A stretch of DNA of 64,000 bases from Vallitalea maricola (GTDB lineage: Bacteria; Bacillota; Clostridia; Lachnospirales; Vallitaleaceae), in assembly GCF_036985595.1 (NCBI RefSeq), contig NZ_BTPU01000009.1:1-64000 (forward strand), in the 5' to 3' direction. The first letter of the stretch is position 1, and each line of letters begins with the position of its first letter. The notes beneath the pieces were generated by a model, which worked only from the letters and a program-made list of their open reading frames with translations, had not been told where the DNA came from and ran no database searches. A program made the translations under genes and the position numbers. Positions 1-7,948 of the stretch are shown in pieces.

Positions 1-39
1 CTACAATAAGTTGACACTATCGAAAACTTTAAGTTTTTA

Positions 40-68
40 TAGACAATCAATACTTTATTCTATATAAT
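40..68 (+). promoter_or_regulatory. Sigma-A-type promoter of the folT leader
   Basis: A TAGACA box at 40-45 and a perfect TATAAT at 63-68 are separated by 17 bp. Transcription would start near 75, a few bases before the first paired base of the riboswitch at 80. That fit between predicted start and leader is the main support. Confidence 0.7.
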
Positions 69-79
69 ATACTTGTACT

Positions 80-187
80 GTAGCAGAGCAGATATTACGC
101 GTTAAGTGTTAGAGGATGGGAAGTTTCCTCTAAACGAAAAACCTGCATGGTGTTAGGTTTGCGGTGTGATATTGTTTCCGCTGTTAC
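80..187 (+). ncRNA. Tetrahydrofolate (THF) riboswitch aptamer
   Basis: The leader carries the hallmark THF-aptamer segments in order: GCGTTAAGTGT near 98-108, GGATGGGA near 114-121, CGAA near 135-138, and a GGTTTGCGGTG block near 156-166 before the closing stem. P1 is formed by GTAGCAG (80-86) pairing with CTGTTAC (181-187). This class binds reduced folates and usually controls folate transport or synthesis genes in Firmicutes, which matches the folT-like gene downstream. The recognition is from conserved sequence and stem closure; no covariance model was run. Confidence 0.88.
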
Positions 188-263
188 ATAGAGAATAAAT
201 GTATGATAATACCTTTTTTCTTTTTATGTAACAGATACTATGTAAAAAGAAAGGAGGTTTTTT
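181..263 (+). terminator. Riboswitch expression platform: terminator with competing antiterminator
   Basis: A long hairpin joins 212-230 to 239-257 (G-U pairs included, slightly imperfect at its base), followed by a T run at 258-263. The ten bases CTGTTACATA (181-190), which contain the 3' strand of P1, are exactly complementary to TATGTAACAG (225-234) inside the terminator. P1 with terminator and the antiterminator are therefore mutually exclusive. This predicts that bound folate stabilises P1 and switches transcription off, with readthrough when folate is scarce. Confidence 0.82.
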
Positions 264-363
264 GTTTATGCAAAATAATACAAAAACCGTTTATGTGATG
301 CTTTTATAATTATTTTCGGAATAATACAATTAATTATCCAATAAAATTATAGGAGGCTCATAA

Positions 364-1146
364 ATGAATAAATCAAAGTCAAGTTATTATATAAAAGTAA
401 TTGTACAAACAGGTTTACTTATCGCAATTGCGCAGATTGTTAAGATGTTCAGTACTTACATCTATTTTGCAGGAACACCAGCAATTAGAATTAGTTTTTC
501 AGGTCCTTTTACCAAAATGCCTGGTATCTTGTTTGGTCCTGTTGTTGGTGGTATTAGTGCTGGTCTATCTGATATTATAGGTTATCTTATTAAACCTCAA
601 GGACCATATATTCCTTGGTTAGGAGTAACAGCTATATTAGGTGGTATTCTCACTCCTCTCATCTGGAAAGGATTAAGGAATATGGATATCAAAAAGCTGC
701 AAACTATATGTGTCATTATTTTATCAGCAATCGGTCTACTTGGTATATTTAATCATATTCAACTTACTTACTATGCAACTGGTACTTGGGCTAAATATAT
801 ATCATCTATTGGCAAAACCACTACTTTCGCAACTGTTTTATTAATAGCTACTTCCCTAGTAGGATTTTCACTGCTATTGATAGACCGTATTATTCAAAAG
901 AGATATAATCAACTTAAAATATATAATAATTTCTTGAAATTAATTATATCTGTAGGCATACCAGGATTATTAGTAACTACTATTAATACTCAACTTCTTA
1001 GAATGTTTATTCCTGTATTATCTAAAAAAGCCTTTATTGCTTTTTTACTGCCTAGAATTGTAGAAGAGTTATTCATAACAGTTTATATATCATATATGTT
1101 GTCGCTTTTGCTGTATTTATATAATAATTTATTTAAAAACAAATAA
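364..1146 (+). CDS. folT: Folate ECF transporter S component (FolT-like)
   Basis: This 260-residue, highly hydrophobic protein has about six or more predicted membrane segments and the short ECF S-component signature (FTKMPGILFGPVVGGISAGLSDIIGY). S components bind a vitamin in the membrane and use shared EcfA/A'/T energising subunits, which are not encoded in this window. Folate is assigned because a THF riboswitch with a transcription terminator lies directly upstream. A Shine-Dalgarno AGGAGG at 351-356 fits the ATG at 364. It is longer than a minimal S component (about 180 residues), with a hydrophilic stretch near residues 175-190. Vitamin specificity rests mainly on the riboswitch. Confidence 0.85.
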   Translation: MNKSKSSYYIKVIVQTGLLIAIAQIVKMFSTYIYFAGTPAIRISFSGPFTKMPGILFGPVVGGISAGLSDIIGYLIKPQGPYIPWLGVTAILGGILTPLIWKGLRNMDIKKLQTICVIILSAIGLLGIFNHIQLTYYATGTWAKYISSIGKTTTFATVLLIATSLVGFSLLLIDRIIQKRYNQLKIYNNFLKLIISVGIPGLLVTTINTQLLRMFIPVLSKKAFIAFLLPRIVEELFITVYISYMLSLLLYLYNNLFKNK

Positions 1147-1169
1147 TTAGGTTATTAGAGGTATGAGTA

Positions 1170-1730
1170 ATGAAAAAGATATATTCAACAAATAGATTAG
1201 TATTACGAACTATTGATACATCCTTCACTAGGAAGGTATTAGACTATTATACACGTAACAAAGATTTTTTGAATCCTTGGGAACCAAAACGTGAACAAAA
1301 CTTTTATAAGCCTATGACACATAGAAAAACTTTACGAAGAGAACAGGATTTAATTAATAGTCTATCTATGCTTAGACTTTGGATTTTCAAAAAAGAGGAT
1401 ACTGGTTTTGAGAGAATTATAGGAACCTTAGCCTTCTCCAATATTGTTAGAGGCTGTTTTCAATCATGTTTCTTAGGTTATAAGCTTGATAAAGATGAAG
1501 TTAATAAAGGTTATATGTCAGAAGCCCTTGAAAAAGGAATAGAAGTCATGTTTCATGACTATAAACTTCACCGCATAGAAGCTAACATAATACCTAGGAA
1601 TGAAGCTTCTATAAATCTAGTAAAAAAACTAGGATTTATTAATGAAGGCTTATCAAAGAAATACCTTAAGATTAATGATGTATGGGAGGATCACTATCAT
1701 ATGGTATTGCTTAATGAAGATATGGAATAG
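1170..1730 (+). CDS. GNAT N-acetyltransferase, RimJ/RimL type
   Basis: The 186-residue protein has the RimJ/RimL architecture. It begins TNRLVLRTID and carries LGYKLDKDEVNKGYMSEAL (strand plus acetyl-CoA loop) and HRIEANIIPRNEASINLVKKLGF, the classic end of motif A with the N-x-x-S-x-x-x-x-x-K-x-G-F signature. Family members acetylate protein N-termini, such as ribosomal protein alanines, or small molecules; the substrate cannot be read here. It lies 23 bp after folT and may share its transcript, which would place it under THF control. It originally converged on the TIGR03915-like gene before the transposon separated them. Confidence 0.85.
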   Translation: MKKIYSTNRLVLRTIDTSFTRKVLDYYTRNKDFLNPWEPKREQNFYKPMTHRKTLRREQDLINSLSMLRLWIFKKEDTGFERIIGTLAFSNIVRGCFQSCFLGYKLDKDEVNKGYMSEALEKGIEVMFHDYKLHRIEANIIPRNEASINLVKKLGFINEGLSKKYLKINDVWEDHYHMVLLNEDME

Positions 1731-1913
1731 AATGTAACCATTATAGCAATAAGAAGTTTATTTATAAGATAAATGTAGAAATATATCTCATAATAAGAAA
1801 TGTTAACACATTATTTACATTTGAAACATGAATTATACACACTTATATACTATGATGATATTGTAAGAAAAAACTCTTACATAAGAAACTCCCCCCCTCA
1901 TTCTTTATATAAT

Positions 1914-1954
1914 AAAAAAGCATTGATTAAATCCTCGAATCAATGCTTTTTTTT
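1914..1954. terminator. Bidirectional terminator between originally convergent genes
   Basis: CATTGATT (1921-1928) pairs with AATCAATG (1938-1945), flanked by an A run on the left and eight T on the right, so it can act on both strands. It ends the folT/GNAT transcript. Before transposition it was also the 3' end of the TIGR03915-like gene now at 7912-8676, whose ancestral TGA stop lies inside this stem (minus strand, 1942-1940). The 1731-1913 interval otherwise shows only a small TGTAAGA/TCTTACA hairpin (1861-1880). Confidence 0.85.
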
Positions 1955-1958
1955 GTAA

Positions 1959-1963
1959 TTATT
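1959..1963. repeat. Target-site duplication, left copy (TTATT)
   Basis: TTATT immediately precedes the GGGG tip of the left inverted repeat and is repeated directly after the right one at 7949-7953. Five base pairs is the standard Tn3-family duplication length. Confidence 0.88.
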
Positions 1964-2021
1964 GGGGTAGCGTCAGCATAATGCGGATTTACAACGCTAA
2001 GAAACTTTCTGACGCTACATT
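1964..2021 (+). repeat. Left transposon end: 38-bp IR extended to about 55 bp
   Basis: The canonical 38-bp repeat (1964-2001) is followed by a conserved subterminal block TTTCTGACGCT (2006-2016), also present at the right end. CTGACGCTAC (2009-2018) is the reverse complement of the tip sequence GTAGCGTCAG (1967-1976), so each end can fold on itself. Confidence 0.85.
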
Positions 2022-2036
2022 TTATTTTTTACCACG

Positions 2037-5033
2037 TTAAGGAATATTCAAAGGTCTTAATCCATTGATAATTGCGTTATCTGAACGTTTAAAACTATAC
2101 TCTCCCAACATATTGATATGCTCCCATCCCAATGGTGATATGTTTGCAAGTAACGCTTCTTGGAAATTTCCATCAGCACTTTTTTTATAATCAATCGCTT
2201 TTTCTAAATATAGTGTATTCCAAATATTAATAGCATTTATAATTATATTTAAAGCACTTGCTCTCTGTAATTGATTTTGAATAGTTCTCTCTCTAAGTTG
2301 ACCTTGTTTTCCAAAAAATATAGCCCTTGCAAGACCATTCATAGCCTCACCTTTATTTAATCCTTTTTGTATTTTTCTTCTCAATTCTTCGCTAGATATA
2401 TAATCTAATATAAATATTGACTTTTCAATTTTTCCCATTTCTCGCAATGCAGTCGATAAGCTATTTTGTCTAGAATAAGAGCCCAACTTTCCAAGTATTA
2501 ATGAGGAGGACACTTTTCCTTCTCTAATCGAATGAGCTAGCCTTAATATATCTTCATAATTTTCTTTTATAATATTTTCATTAACTTTACCACGCATTAG
2601 GTTTTCTAGATTCAAATAGCTATTGGCTTTATTTAATGTGTATAATTTAATATCTGATATATCTCTTATTCTTGGTGCAAACTTAAACCCCAATAAATGA
2701 GTTAATCCGAATACTTGATCTGTATATCCAGCTGTATCAGTATAGTGTTCTTCGATATTTAAGTCTGTTTCATGATTTAATAAACCATCAAGCACATGAG
2801 TAGCATCTCTTGAATTAGTATTAATAATTTTAGTGTAATAAGATGAAAATTGGTCACTAGTAAATCTATATATAGTTGCCCCTTTACCTGTTCCATAATG
2901 AGGATTTGAATCTGCATGTAAGGAAGATACTCCTAATTGCATTCTCATTCCATCTGACGATGAAGTTGTACCATCTCCCCAATTACAGGGCAAATGTAAT
3001 TTATTATGAAAATTTACTAATGTAGCTTGAGCTCTGATCATAGCATCATCATGCATACGCCACTGTGAGATATTAGCTAATTTTTTATATGTTACTCCTG
3101 GGGTAGCATCAGCCATTTTACTCAATCCAATATTAGTTCCCATGCCAAGCAACGCAGCCATTATTAATATCGTTTCATCTTTATCAGGTTTTCTATTATT
3201 AGATGCATGGGTAAATTGCTCATGAAATCCTGTTATGTCAGCAATATCCATCAGTACATCTGTTAATTTTACTCTTGGAAGCATTTGATATAGTTCTGTA
3301 CTTAATTGTTTTGCTTCTTTAGGCGTATCTTTTTCTAAGCGGGATATTGATATTTTTCCATTTTTAATTGATACATTTTCTAGTGTTTTAAAATTTCCAG
3401 ATACAAAATCTAATCTTTCATTAAGACTGTTAACTCTTTCTTTCATATATTCATCAAAAGATGTATTAACGGATAATCTTGTGCTATTTATTGAATTGAT
3501 CCATTCATCTTTAGTAAATAAATAATCTTCAAAATCTCGATATTGCTTACTTCCAACGACTGATATATCTCCAGCCCGAACCTGTTCTCTTAGTTCTCTT
3601 AGTTCAGTTAATACTGCCATTTCATAATAGTGCCTATTGATTGAACCATCTTTTTCGAATACATGCTTTTTCCAACGTTTTGAAATAAATTCTATAGGAG
3701 CGTCTACAGGTACCTTGCGTTTACCTGTCTCATTTAGTTTATGTAATATATTTATAGCATCTAAAAGTGGTTCCTTTGACTTTGTTGATCGAAATTCTAA
3801 TGATTTTACGAGTGTTGGGGTATATCTTCTTAAAAAAGAAAATCTTTTTTCAAGTAAATCCAAGTAATCATAATCTGCAGGTCTTGTTAAATCTTGAGCC
3901 TCTTGTACGGATGATACAAAAGAAGACCAGTCAATAATAGATTCTATAGCATCAAATGGATCTATTCCCTCATCTTTAGCTTTAATTAAAGCACTTCCCA
4001 AATTAGCAAAATGTATTACTTTTTCATTTAACTTTTTACCATTTTGCTTCTGAATCGCTTCTTGTGCTTTTCTTCCTTTGGATAGTAAGTTTAAAATTTG
4101 CCTATCATGTATTTCAAAAGCCTTATCTGTTAATTCTTTAGATAAATTTAATAGAAATATTGCTAATATAGTATATCTTTTATCTTTATCAAATCTGCGA
4201 AATGCATAAGGTTCATATCTAAATCCAAGTTTATATATTTGAATTATTCTATTTTGGTGTAAGTGATTTACTTTTAATGTTTCTAGGTTTAATTTTCTTA
4301 TATATTCAATTTTATCAACTACCTTTAAAAAATTATCTGGTGAGGGAAAACCTGTAGGTTCTTTTAACCAAGCTAAAAGCGTTTTGGTCTTATCATTGGG
4401 ATGATCTAAAGATAATACTTCATCTAGTTTACTTTTCTGGGCAATAGTTAAAGACTCTGCTATAGTACTAATTATTTTCTTTTCTGCATATTCTTTTGAT
4501 TCCCATATTAACCTTTCAAGTGTAGTAATGGCTGGAAATATAATTCTATTTTTTCTTATAAACTCTAAGCATTCTGTCATTAAATAGATTGTATTATCAT
4601 TTTCAAGAGCTGACCTAGATACATACTCAAATGTCATTTTATACTCATTAGCTGTAAATGAAATAAATTTATATTCATCACGTATTTCATTTAGATGTTC
4701 CCATAATGTATTTTCCCTTTTAGGATAACTCTTAAAAGATTCGATAGATACATTTATCTATTTAGAAATATACTCAATCACAGCCGAAGGTATATTGTCA
4801 ATATGTGTATAGGGCCAACCAGGATATCTTAATACTGCTAACTGAATTGCAAATCCTATTTTATTTTCTGGCCGTCTTCGTTTATTTATAATCTTAATAT
4901 CATAATTAGATAATGTATAGTAAGAACCTATACTACATTCATCTTCAGGTATTTCCATAAAAGAGCTTCTTTGCTCTTGAGTAAATAGTTCCCTACCTCT
5001 TGCTATTGTGTTCATTTTATCATTCCAATCCAT
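2037..5033 (-). pseudogene. tnpA: Tn3-family transposase TnpA interrupted by an in-frame amber codon
   Basis: Read from ATG at 5033 to TAA at 2037-2039, this is a single frame of 998 codons, the normal Tn3 transposase length, broken only by TAG at 4760-4758. The first 91 residues are the N-terminal DNA-binding region (DUF4158 type, ending AVIEYISK). Forty codons after the stop continue the expected sequence (INVSIESF...WEHLNEI), and the remaining 866 residues hold the DDE region: DGTTSSSDGMRMQLG, then HYTDTAGYTDQVFGL, then INIWNTLYLEKAI. Homologues commonly have Gln where the stop falls, so one C-to-T change from CAG would explain it. The ATG at 4637 could give an N-terminally truncated protein. 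Readthrough or a base-call error are the alternatives. Confidence 0.88.
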
Positions 5034-5151
5034 TTATAATTTTATTTATATTGTACCAGTAGAGTGTACCCTATTGATACACTAATATTTTTCTGATAGA
5101 ATCAGTATTTGAGATGTCCCATAAGACTTGTATCAGAATGGAGGTTTAGTT
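5034..5151. promoter_or_regulatory. Presumptive res site and divergent tnpA/tnpR promoter region
   Basis: The 118-bp gap between divergent tnpA and tnpR is where Tn3-type elements keep their resolution site. It contains dyads such as CTGAT-AGA-ATCAG (5093-5105) and TGATAC (5075-5080) facing GTATCA (5130-5135), consistent with resolvase dimer sites. Exact subsites cannot be fixed by eye. Confidence 0.55.
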
Positions 5152-5742
5152 TTGAGAAAAATAGGGTATGTTCGAGTAAGTTCAGAAGATCAAAATCAAA
5201 AAAGGCAAGTGGATCAATTAAATGAAATAGGTATGGATATTGTTTATCAAGAAAAAGTATCTGGATCAACAATGAATAGAGAAGAACTGAAAAAAATGTT
5301 AAATGAATTACATAAAGGAGATATTATTTATGTAACGGATTTAACTAGAATTACAAGAAGTACAAAAGATTTGTTTTTATTAGTAGATGAGATTAGAAAT
5401 AAAGGTGCTAATTTAAAATCATTAAAAGATACATGGTTAGATTTATCTGAAGATAATCCATACAGTCAATTTTTAATTACTGTTATGGGTGGTGTAAATC
5501 AACTAGAAAGAGATTTGATTAGAATGAGGCAGCGTGAAGGTATCGAGATTGCCAAGCGTGAGGGAAAATTTAAAGGTAAATTGAAGAAATATCATAAAAA
5601 TCACGTGGGAATAAATTATGCAATCAAATTATATCGAGAGGGAAATATGACTGTTAATCAAATTTGTCAAATTACAAATATATCAAGATTAACATTGTAT
5701 AGGCGAATATCAGAAGAAAAATCTAAAAATCATACTTTTTAG
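5152..5742 (+). CDS. tnpR: Serine recombinase, Tn3-type resolvase
   Basis: The 197-residue protein starts (f)MRKIGYVRVSSEDQNQ, placing the catalytic serine at position 10 as in gamma-delta resolvase. It continues with the conserved core (YVTDLTRITRSTKDLFLLVDEIRNKG, then FLITVMGGVNQLERDLIRMRQREGI) and a C-terminal helix-turn-helix (MTVNQICQITNISRLTLYRRI). I choose the TTG at 5152 because GGAGG at 5140-5144 sits seven bases upstream. A frame-compatible TTG at 5128 would overlap that ribosome site. Its role is to resolve transposition cointegrates at res. The frame is intact, unlike tnpA. Confidence 0.9.
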   Translation: MRKIGYVRVSSEDQNQKRQVDQLNEIGMDIVYQEKVSGSTMNREELKKMLNELHKGDIIYVTDLTRITRSTKDLFLLVDEIRNKGANLKSLKDTWLDLSEDNPYSQFLITVMGGVNQLERDLIRMRQREGIEIAKREGKFKGKLKKYHKNHVGINYAIKLYREGNMTVNQICQITNISRLTLYRRISEEKSKNHTF

Positions 5743-5746
5743 TATA

Positions 5747-5891
5747 GGGGTACAGCCAACATTTCTGACAAAACTCACGTTAAGACAATATTTGGAAATA
5801 AAAAAGCCGGTTGTTCACGTTAAGGAGTAACAATTACAAAAACCCCATGAATACTTAACGTTTTAACTTCTCATTTTACTGGTGCTACCCT
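5747..5891. repeat. Internal Tn3-like end pair, possible miniature element remnant
   Basis: Four bases after the tnpR stop lies a 38-bp sequence of Tn3-IR form (5747-5784, GGGGTAC...CACGTTAAG) in left-end orientation. A right-oriented IR follows at 5854-5891 (CTTAACG...GCTACCC), matching the outer left end at about 28 of 38 positions. A further CACGTTAAG is at 5816-5824. No target duplication flanks the pair. It may be a Tn3-derived miniature inverted-repeat element or a scar of cargo acquisition. The outer ends at 1964 and 7948 match each other far better. Confidence 0.6.
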
Positions 5892-6054
5892 TAAAAATAA
5901 TCAATAATCTAAAGTTCTTAAAATTTTTTATTTTATGTCGTGTTAATGTCGTGTTGGATAATGTTATGATATATCCAAGCCAAACAAATGGCTGTATTAT
6001 ATAAAATCGCGATTTATATATATAAAATATTAAATTAAGAAAGAAGGAAAAAAT
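5892..6054 (+). promoter_or_regulatory. Leader region of the M23 hydrolase gene
   Basis: The segment holds a direct repeat TGTCGTGTT (5936-5944 and 5947-5955), a small AGCCA/TGGCT hairpin, and a perfect 12-bp palindrome AAATCGCGATTT (6004-6015) about 40 bp before the ATG. The palindrome is a plausible operator. No promoter is convincing enough to fix. Confidence 0.35.
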
Positions 6055-6702
6055 ATGTCAAACTTAAGATGGGCTTTAAGAGACGCTGATACATATTCTA
6101 CGTCTCAAGCCACTAAAAAAATAGGTAGTATTGATGCAACCGAAGAAGTTGAATATCTTAATCAAAAAGTAAATGGATATGCGTATATTGAATATAGTAC
6201 TTCCAACGGCAGAAAGAAAGCTTGGGTTTATGCTAACAATCTTACGGCTACTAAACCACCTAGAGAAATAGGGATTATGCCAGTAGGTACAAAATTCAGA
6301 TCTCCAACGGATTTCCCAAATTATCAAAGTGGTGGTTTTCATGGGGGGACAGATATTGCTAGCGATGAAGGTGCAGCAGAAGGAGATCCAATAAAAGCAT
6401 CATTTGCTGGAAAAGTAGTAGACGTTGTGACAAGTGTAAAAGGAGTCGATCATTCTAAGGGTTTCGGTAACTATGTAAAAATTAAATCATTAATTAATGG
6501 AAAAAATTATTACACTTATTATTGTCATATGCTTTATGGTTCTGTAAAGGTATCTAAAGGAAACACTGTATCTAAGGGGCAAGTAATAGGCAAAATGGGT
6601 AATACAGGACACAGTTATGGTGCTCATTTGCATCTGGAATATAGAGTAATGCCTTATAGCCCACGTGCCTCACACGTTGTGGATCCAAGGAAATTTTATT
6701 AA
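6055..6702 (+). CDS. SH3-like plus M23 peptidoglycan endopeptidase, transposon cargo
   Basis: This 215-residue protein has an SH3b-like N-terminal domain (about residues 1-65, ending GRKKAWVYANNL). An M23/LytM zinc-endopeptidase domain follows (about 75-215). Metal and catalytic motifs are visible: H96-x3-D100 (FHGGTD), H158 (YYCHML) and H191-L-H193 (GAHLHLEY). M23 enzymes cut peptidoglycan cross-bridges or stem peptides. There is no signal peptide or membrane segment, so export would need lysis or a non-Sec route, as for endolysins and some bacteriolysins. AAGAAGG precedes the ATG. It lies inside the transposon and converges on a lipoprotein gene. An offensive or lytic role is inference; wall remodelling is possible. 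Confidence 0.85.
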   Translation: MSNLRWALRDADTYSTSQATKKIGSIDATEEVEYLNQKVNGYAYIEYSTSNGRKKAWVYANNLTATKPPREIGIMPVGTKFRSPTDFPNYQSGGFHGGTDIASDEGAAEGDPIKASFAGKVVDVVTSVKGVDHSKGFGNYVKIKSLINGKNYYTYYCHMLYGSVKVSKGNTVSKGQVIGKMGNTGHSYGAHLHLEYRVMPYSPRASHVVDPRKFY

Positions 6703-6757
6703 TAGTTAGCGATGGAATAATAAATTAATGGTATAATCGATTAAGCATAGGTATAAG

Positions 6758-6793
6758 AAAAGAGACTCCGTTATTAAAAAGGCCTCTTTTTTT
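6758..6793. terminator. Short terminator between convergent cargo genes
   Basis: AAAAGAG (6758-6764) can pair with CTCTTTT (6784-6790), followed by more T. The stem is short, but it sits between the convergent hydrolase and lipoprotein genes. Confidence 0.5.
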
Positions 6794-6811
6794 AAAATTT
6801 AATTTAATTAA

Positions 6812-7693
6812 TCATTTTTTCTTTATAATATCACCAGCTAAAAACTTATACTCTCCATCTGCAAATTCTATTATAAAAGTGCCATCATAAAGGGTAGCAG
6901 GCAATTCTTCGTCGGGTTCTTCATTTAATGTAAATGTAATGTGTGCTATTTCATCCTGAAAGACCACCTCATCGATTTCTTGGGATGAATAATGCCCCCC
7001 AACGAATGGAGTATAGGTATAGGTGTCGCTGTTTGCATCATATTCTTCTATTATTGAGTGATCTATTATGGTATTAAATTTACTTAATATATAGTCATCA
7101 ATAATTTTTGCTGGAACTGTAATACTAGATGTCTCTTCATTGAAGTAGGAATAAAGCTCTGGTCTTATAGAAGTAAAAGAGGAGCCAGCTATATAGGTAT
7201 CATTAACAATAGGAAGTTTAGTAAAGTAAGATGCATCTACTTTTTTCTCTAAAATCAGCTTATTCATTTTTTCTATAGGCAGAATGTATTTATGTGATTC
7301 TCTATCATAATACGGCGCTATAAGTTCTTTTCCTCTAAAGGGTTGTAGAGGGTATGTACCTCCAGTTATAATGTAATTAAATGCTTTTTTAAAATTAATA
7401 TAATCATCTTGTGTAAAAGAAAAATCATTACTAAAAGTTAGTAGATACTTAGAGATTATCATCTCTAAAATAGCATCATTTAGCTCAGGTATATTGTCTT
7501 TTATTATAGGATATGCTGAGTCTGATTTTTGATCTATACTTGGGTTCTTTAAATTGTCTGATGTTTTTTCTGTACTTGTATTAATTGAATCGTCTAATAT
7601 TTTATCTTCCTTTTGTTCATCTTGTATTTGAGTGTTTTTCATACAGCCCGAAAGGCATAATATAATTAGTAATGACAAAAGTAATCTTTTCAT
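6812..7693 (-). CDS. Lipoprotein of unknown function, transposon cargo
   Basis: The 293-residue protein begins with a lipoprotein signal (MKRLLLSLLIILCLSGC, lipobox LSGC with Cys17). A charged low-complexity linker follows (about 18-65), then a globular part that I do not recognise, ending in a strand-rich segment (AHITFTLNEEPDEELPATLYDGTFIIEF). It should be anchored on the outer face of the membrane. AAGGAGG stands before the ATG. It is read from the right end of the transposon toward the M23 gene. Because the neighbour is a cell-wall hydrolase, a protective or immunity role is conceivable, but nothing in the sequence proves it. It could equally be a general wall-stress lipoprotein. Confidence 0.75.
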   Translation of the reverse strand: MKRLLLSLLIILCLSGCMKNTQIQDEQKEDKILDDSINTSTEKTSDNLKNPSIDQKSDSAYPIIKDNIPELNDAILEMIISKYLLTFSNDFSFTQDDYINFKKAFNYIITGGTYPLQPFRGKELIAPYYDRESHKYILPIEKMNKLILEKKVDASYFTKLPIVNDTYIAGSSFTSIRPELYSYFNEETSSITVPAKIIDDYILSKFNTIIDHSIIEEYDANSDTYTYTPFVGGHYSSQEIDEVVFQDEIAHITFTLNEEPDEELPATLYDGTFIIEFADGEYKFLAGDIIKKK

Positions 7694-7817
7694 AAATTAG
7701 TCCTCCTTTTCGGTTAGAATTGAATCACCACAAGACAACTAAATCGAAAAAGGATGGTCATTGTTTTGAATTCAATTATAACTTATTTACTACTCTATAT
7801 ATTTGTAACTCTCTTGA

Positions 7818-7846
7818 ATTTTACCATATTTAAATAATAGAATCAA
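7818..7846 (-). promoter_or_regulatory. Promoter of the cargo lipoprotein
   Basis: On the minus strand, TTGATT (7846-7841) and TAAAAT (7823-7818) are spaced by 17 bp. The promoter lies about 125 bp upstream of the lipoprotein ATG, inside the transposon, so the cargo gene carries its own expression signal. Confidence 0.6.
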
Positions 7847-7890
7847 CTAACTATGGAAAGAACCATTTTCATGTTGACATTTACAGTATT

Positions 7891-7948
7891 GGGGCAGCGT
7901 CAGAAAATTGCTTAACGTTGTAAATTCGCATTTTGCTGACGCCACCCC
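7891..7948 (-). repeat. Right transposon end: 38-bp IR extended to about 55 bp
   Basis: The 38-bp repeat occupies 7911-7948. The next 20 bases inward (7891-7910) contain an inverted copy of the tip: GGGGCAGCGTCAG (7891-7903) against CTGACGCCACCCC (7936-7948). The 58-bp spacing matches the left end exactly. The repeat also encodes the last residues and stop codon of the minus-strand gene 7912-8676. Confidence 0.85.

Larger units (their letters stand above)
1964..7948. mobile_element. Complete Tn3-family transposon, 5,985 bp, with hydrolase and lipoprotein cargo
   Basis: The two ends are 38-bp inverted repeats beginning GGGGT and ending TTAAG or CTAAG (1964-2001 and 7911-7948), identical at 34 of 38 positions. 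The 5-bp sequence TTATT directly abuts both ends (1959-1963 and 7949-7953), a Tn3-type target duplication. Inside are a divergent tnpA/tnpR pair with a presumptive res region, then two passengers: an SH3-M23 peptidoglycan hydrolase and a lipoprotein on the opposite strand. tnpA contains one in-frame TAG, so autonomous movement is doubtful. Joining 1963 to 7954 (one TTATT kept) restores an uninterrupted ancestral gene end. Confidence 0.93.

Noticed and set aside
4758..4760. Programmed amber readthrough or pyrrolysine in the transposase
   Set aside because: TAG is used as an ordinary stop elsewhere in the window (for example 1728-1730 and 5740-5742), and no readthrough element or pyl genes are visible. 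A point mutation is simpler.
5128..5151. Longer resolvase start at TTG 5128
   Set aside because: It would place the start upstream of and across the GGAGG at 5140-5144. The TTG at 5152 has ideal spacing and gives the family-standard N-terminus with Ser10.
1964..5891. A shorter Tn3 element ending at the IR at 5854-5891
   Set aside because: This inner repeat matches the left end at only about 28/38 and has no TTATT duplication, whereas the repeat at 7911-7948 matches 34/38 with a perfect duplication.
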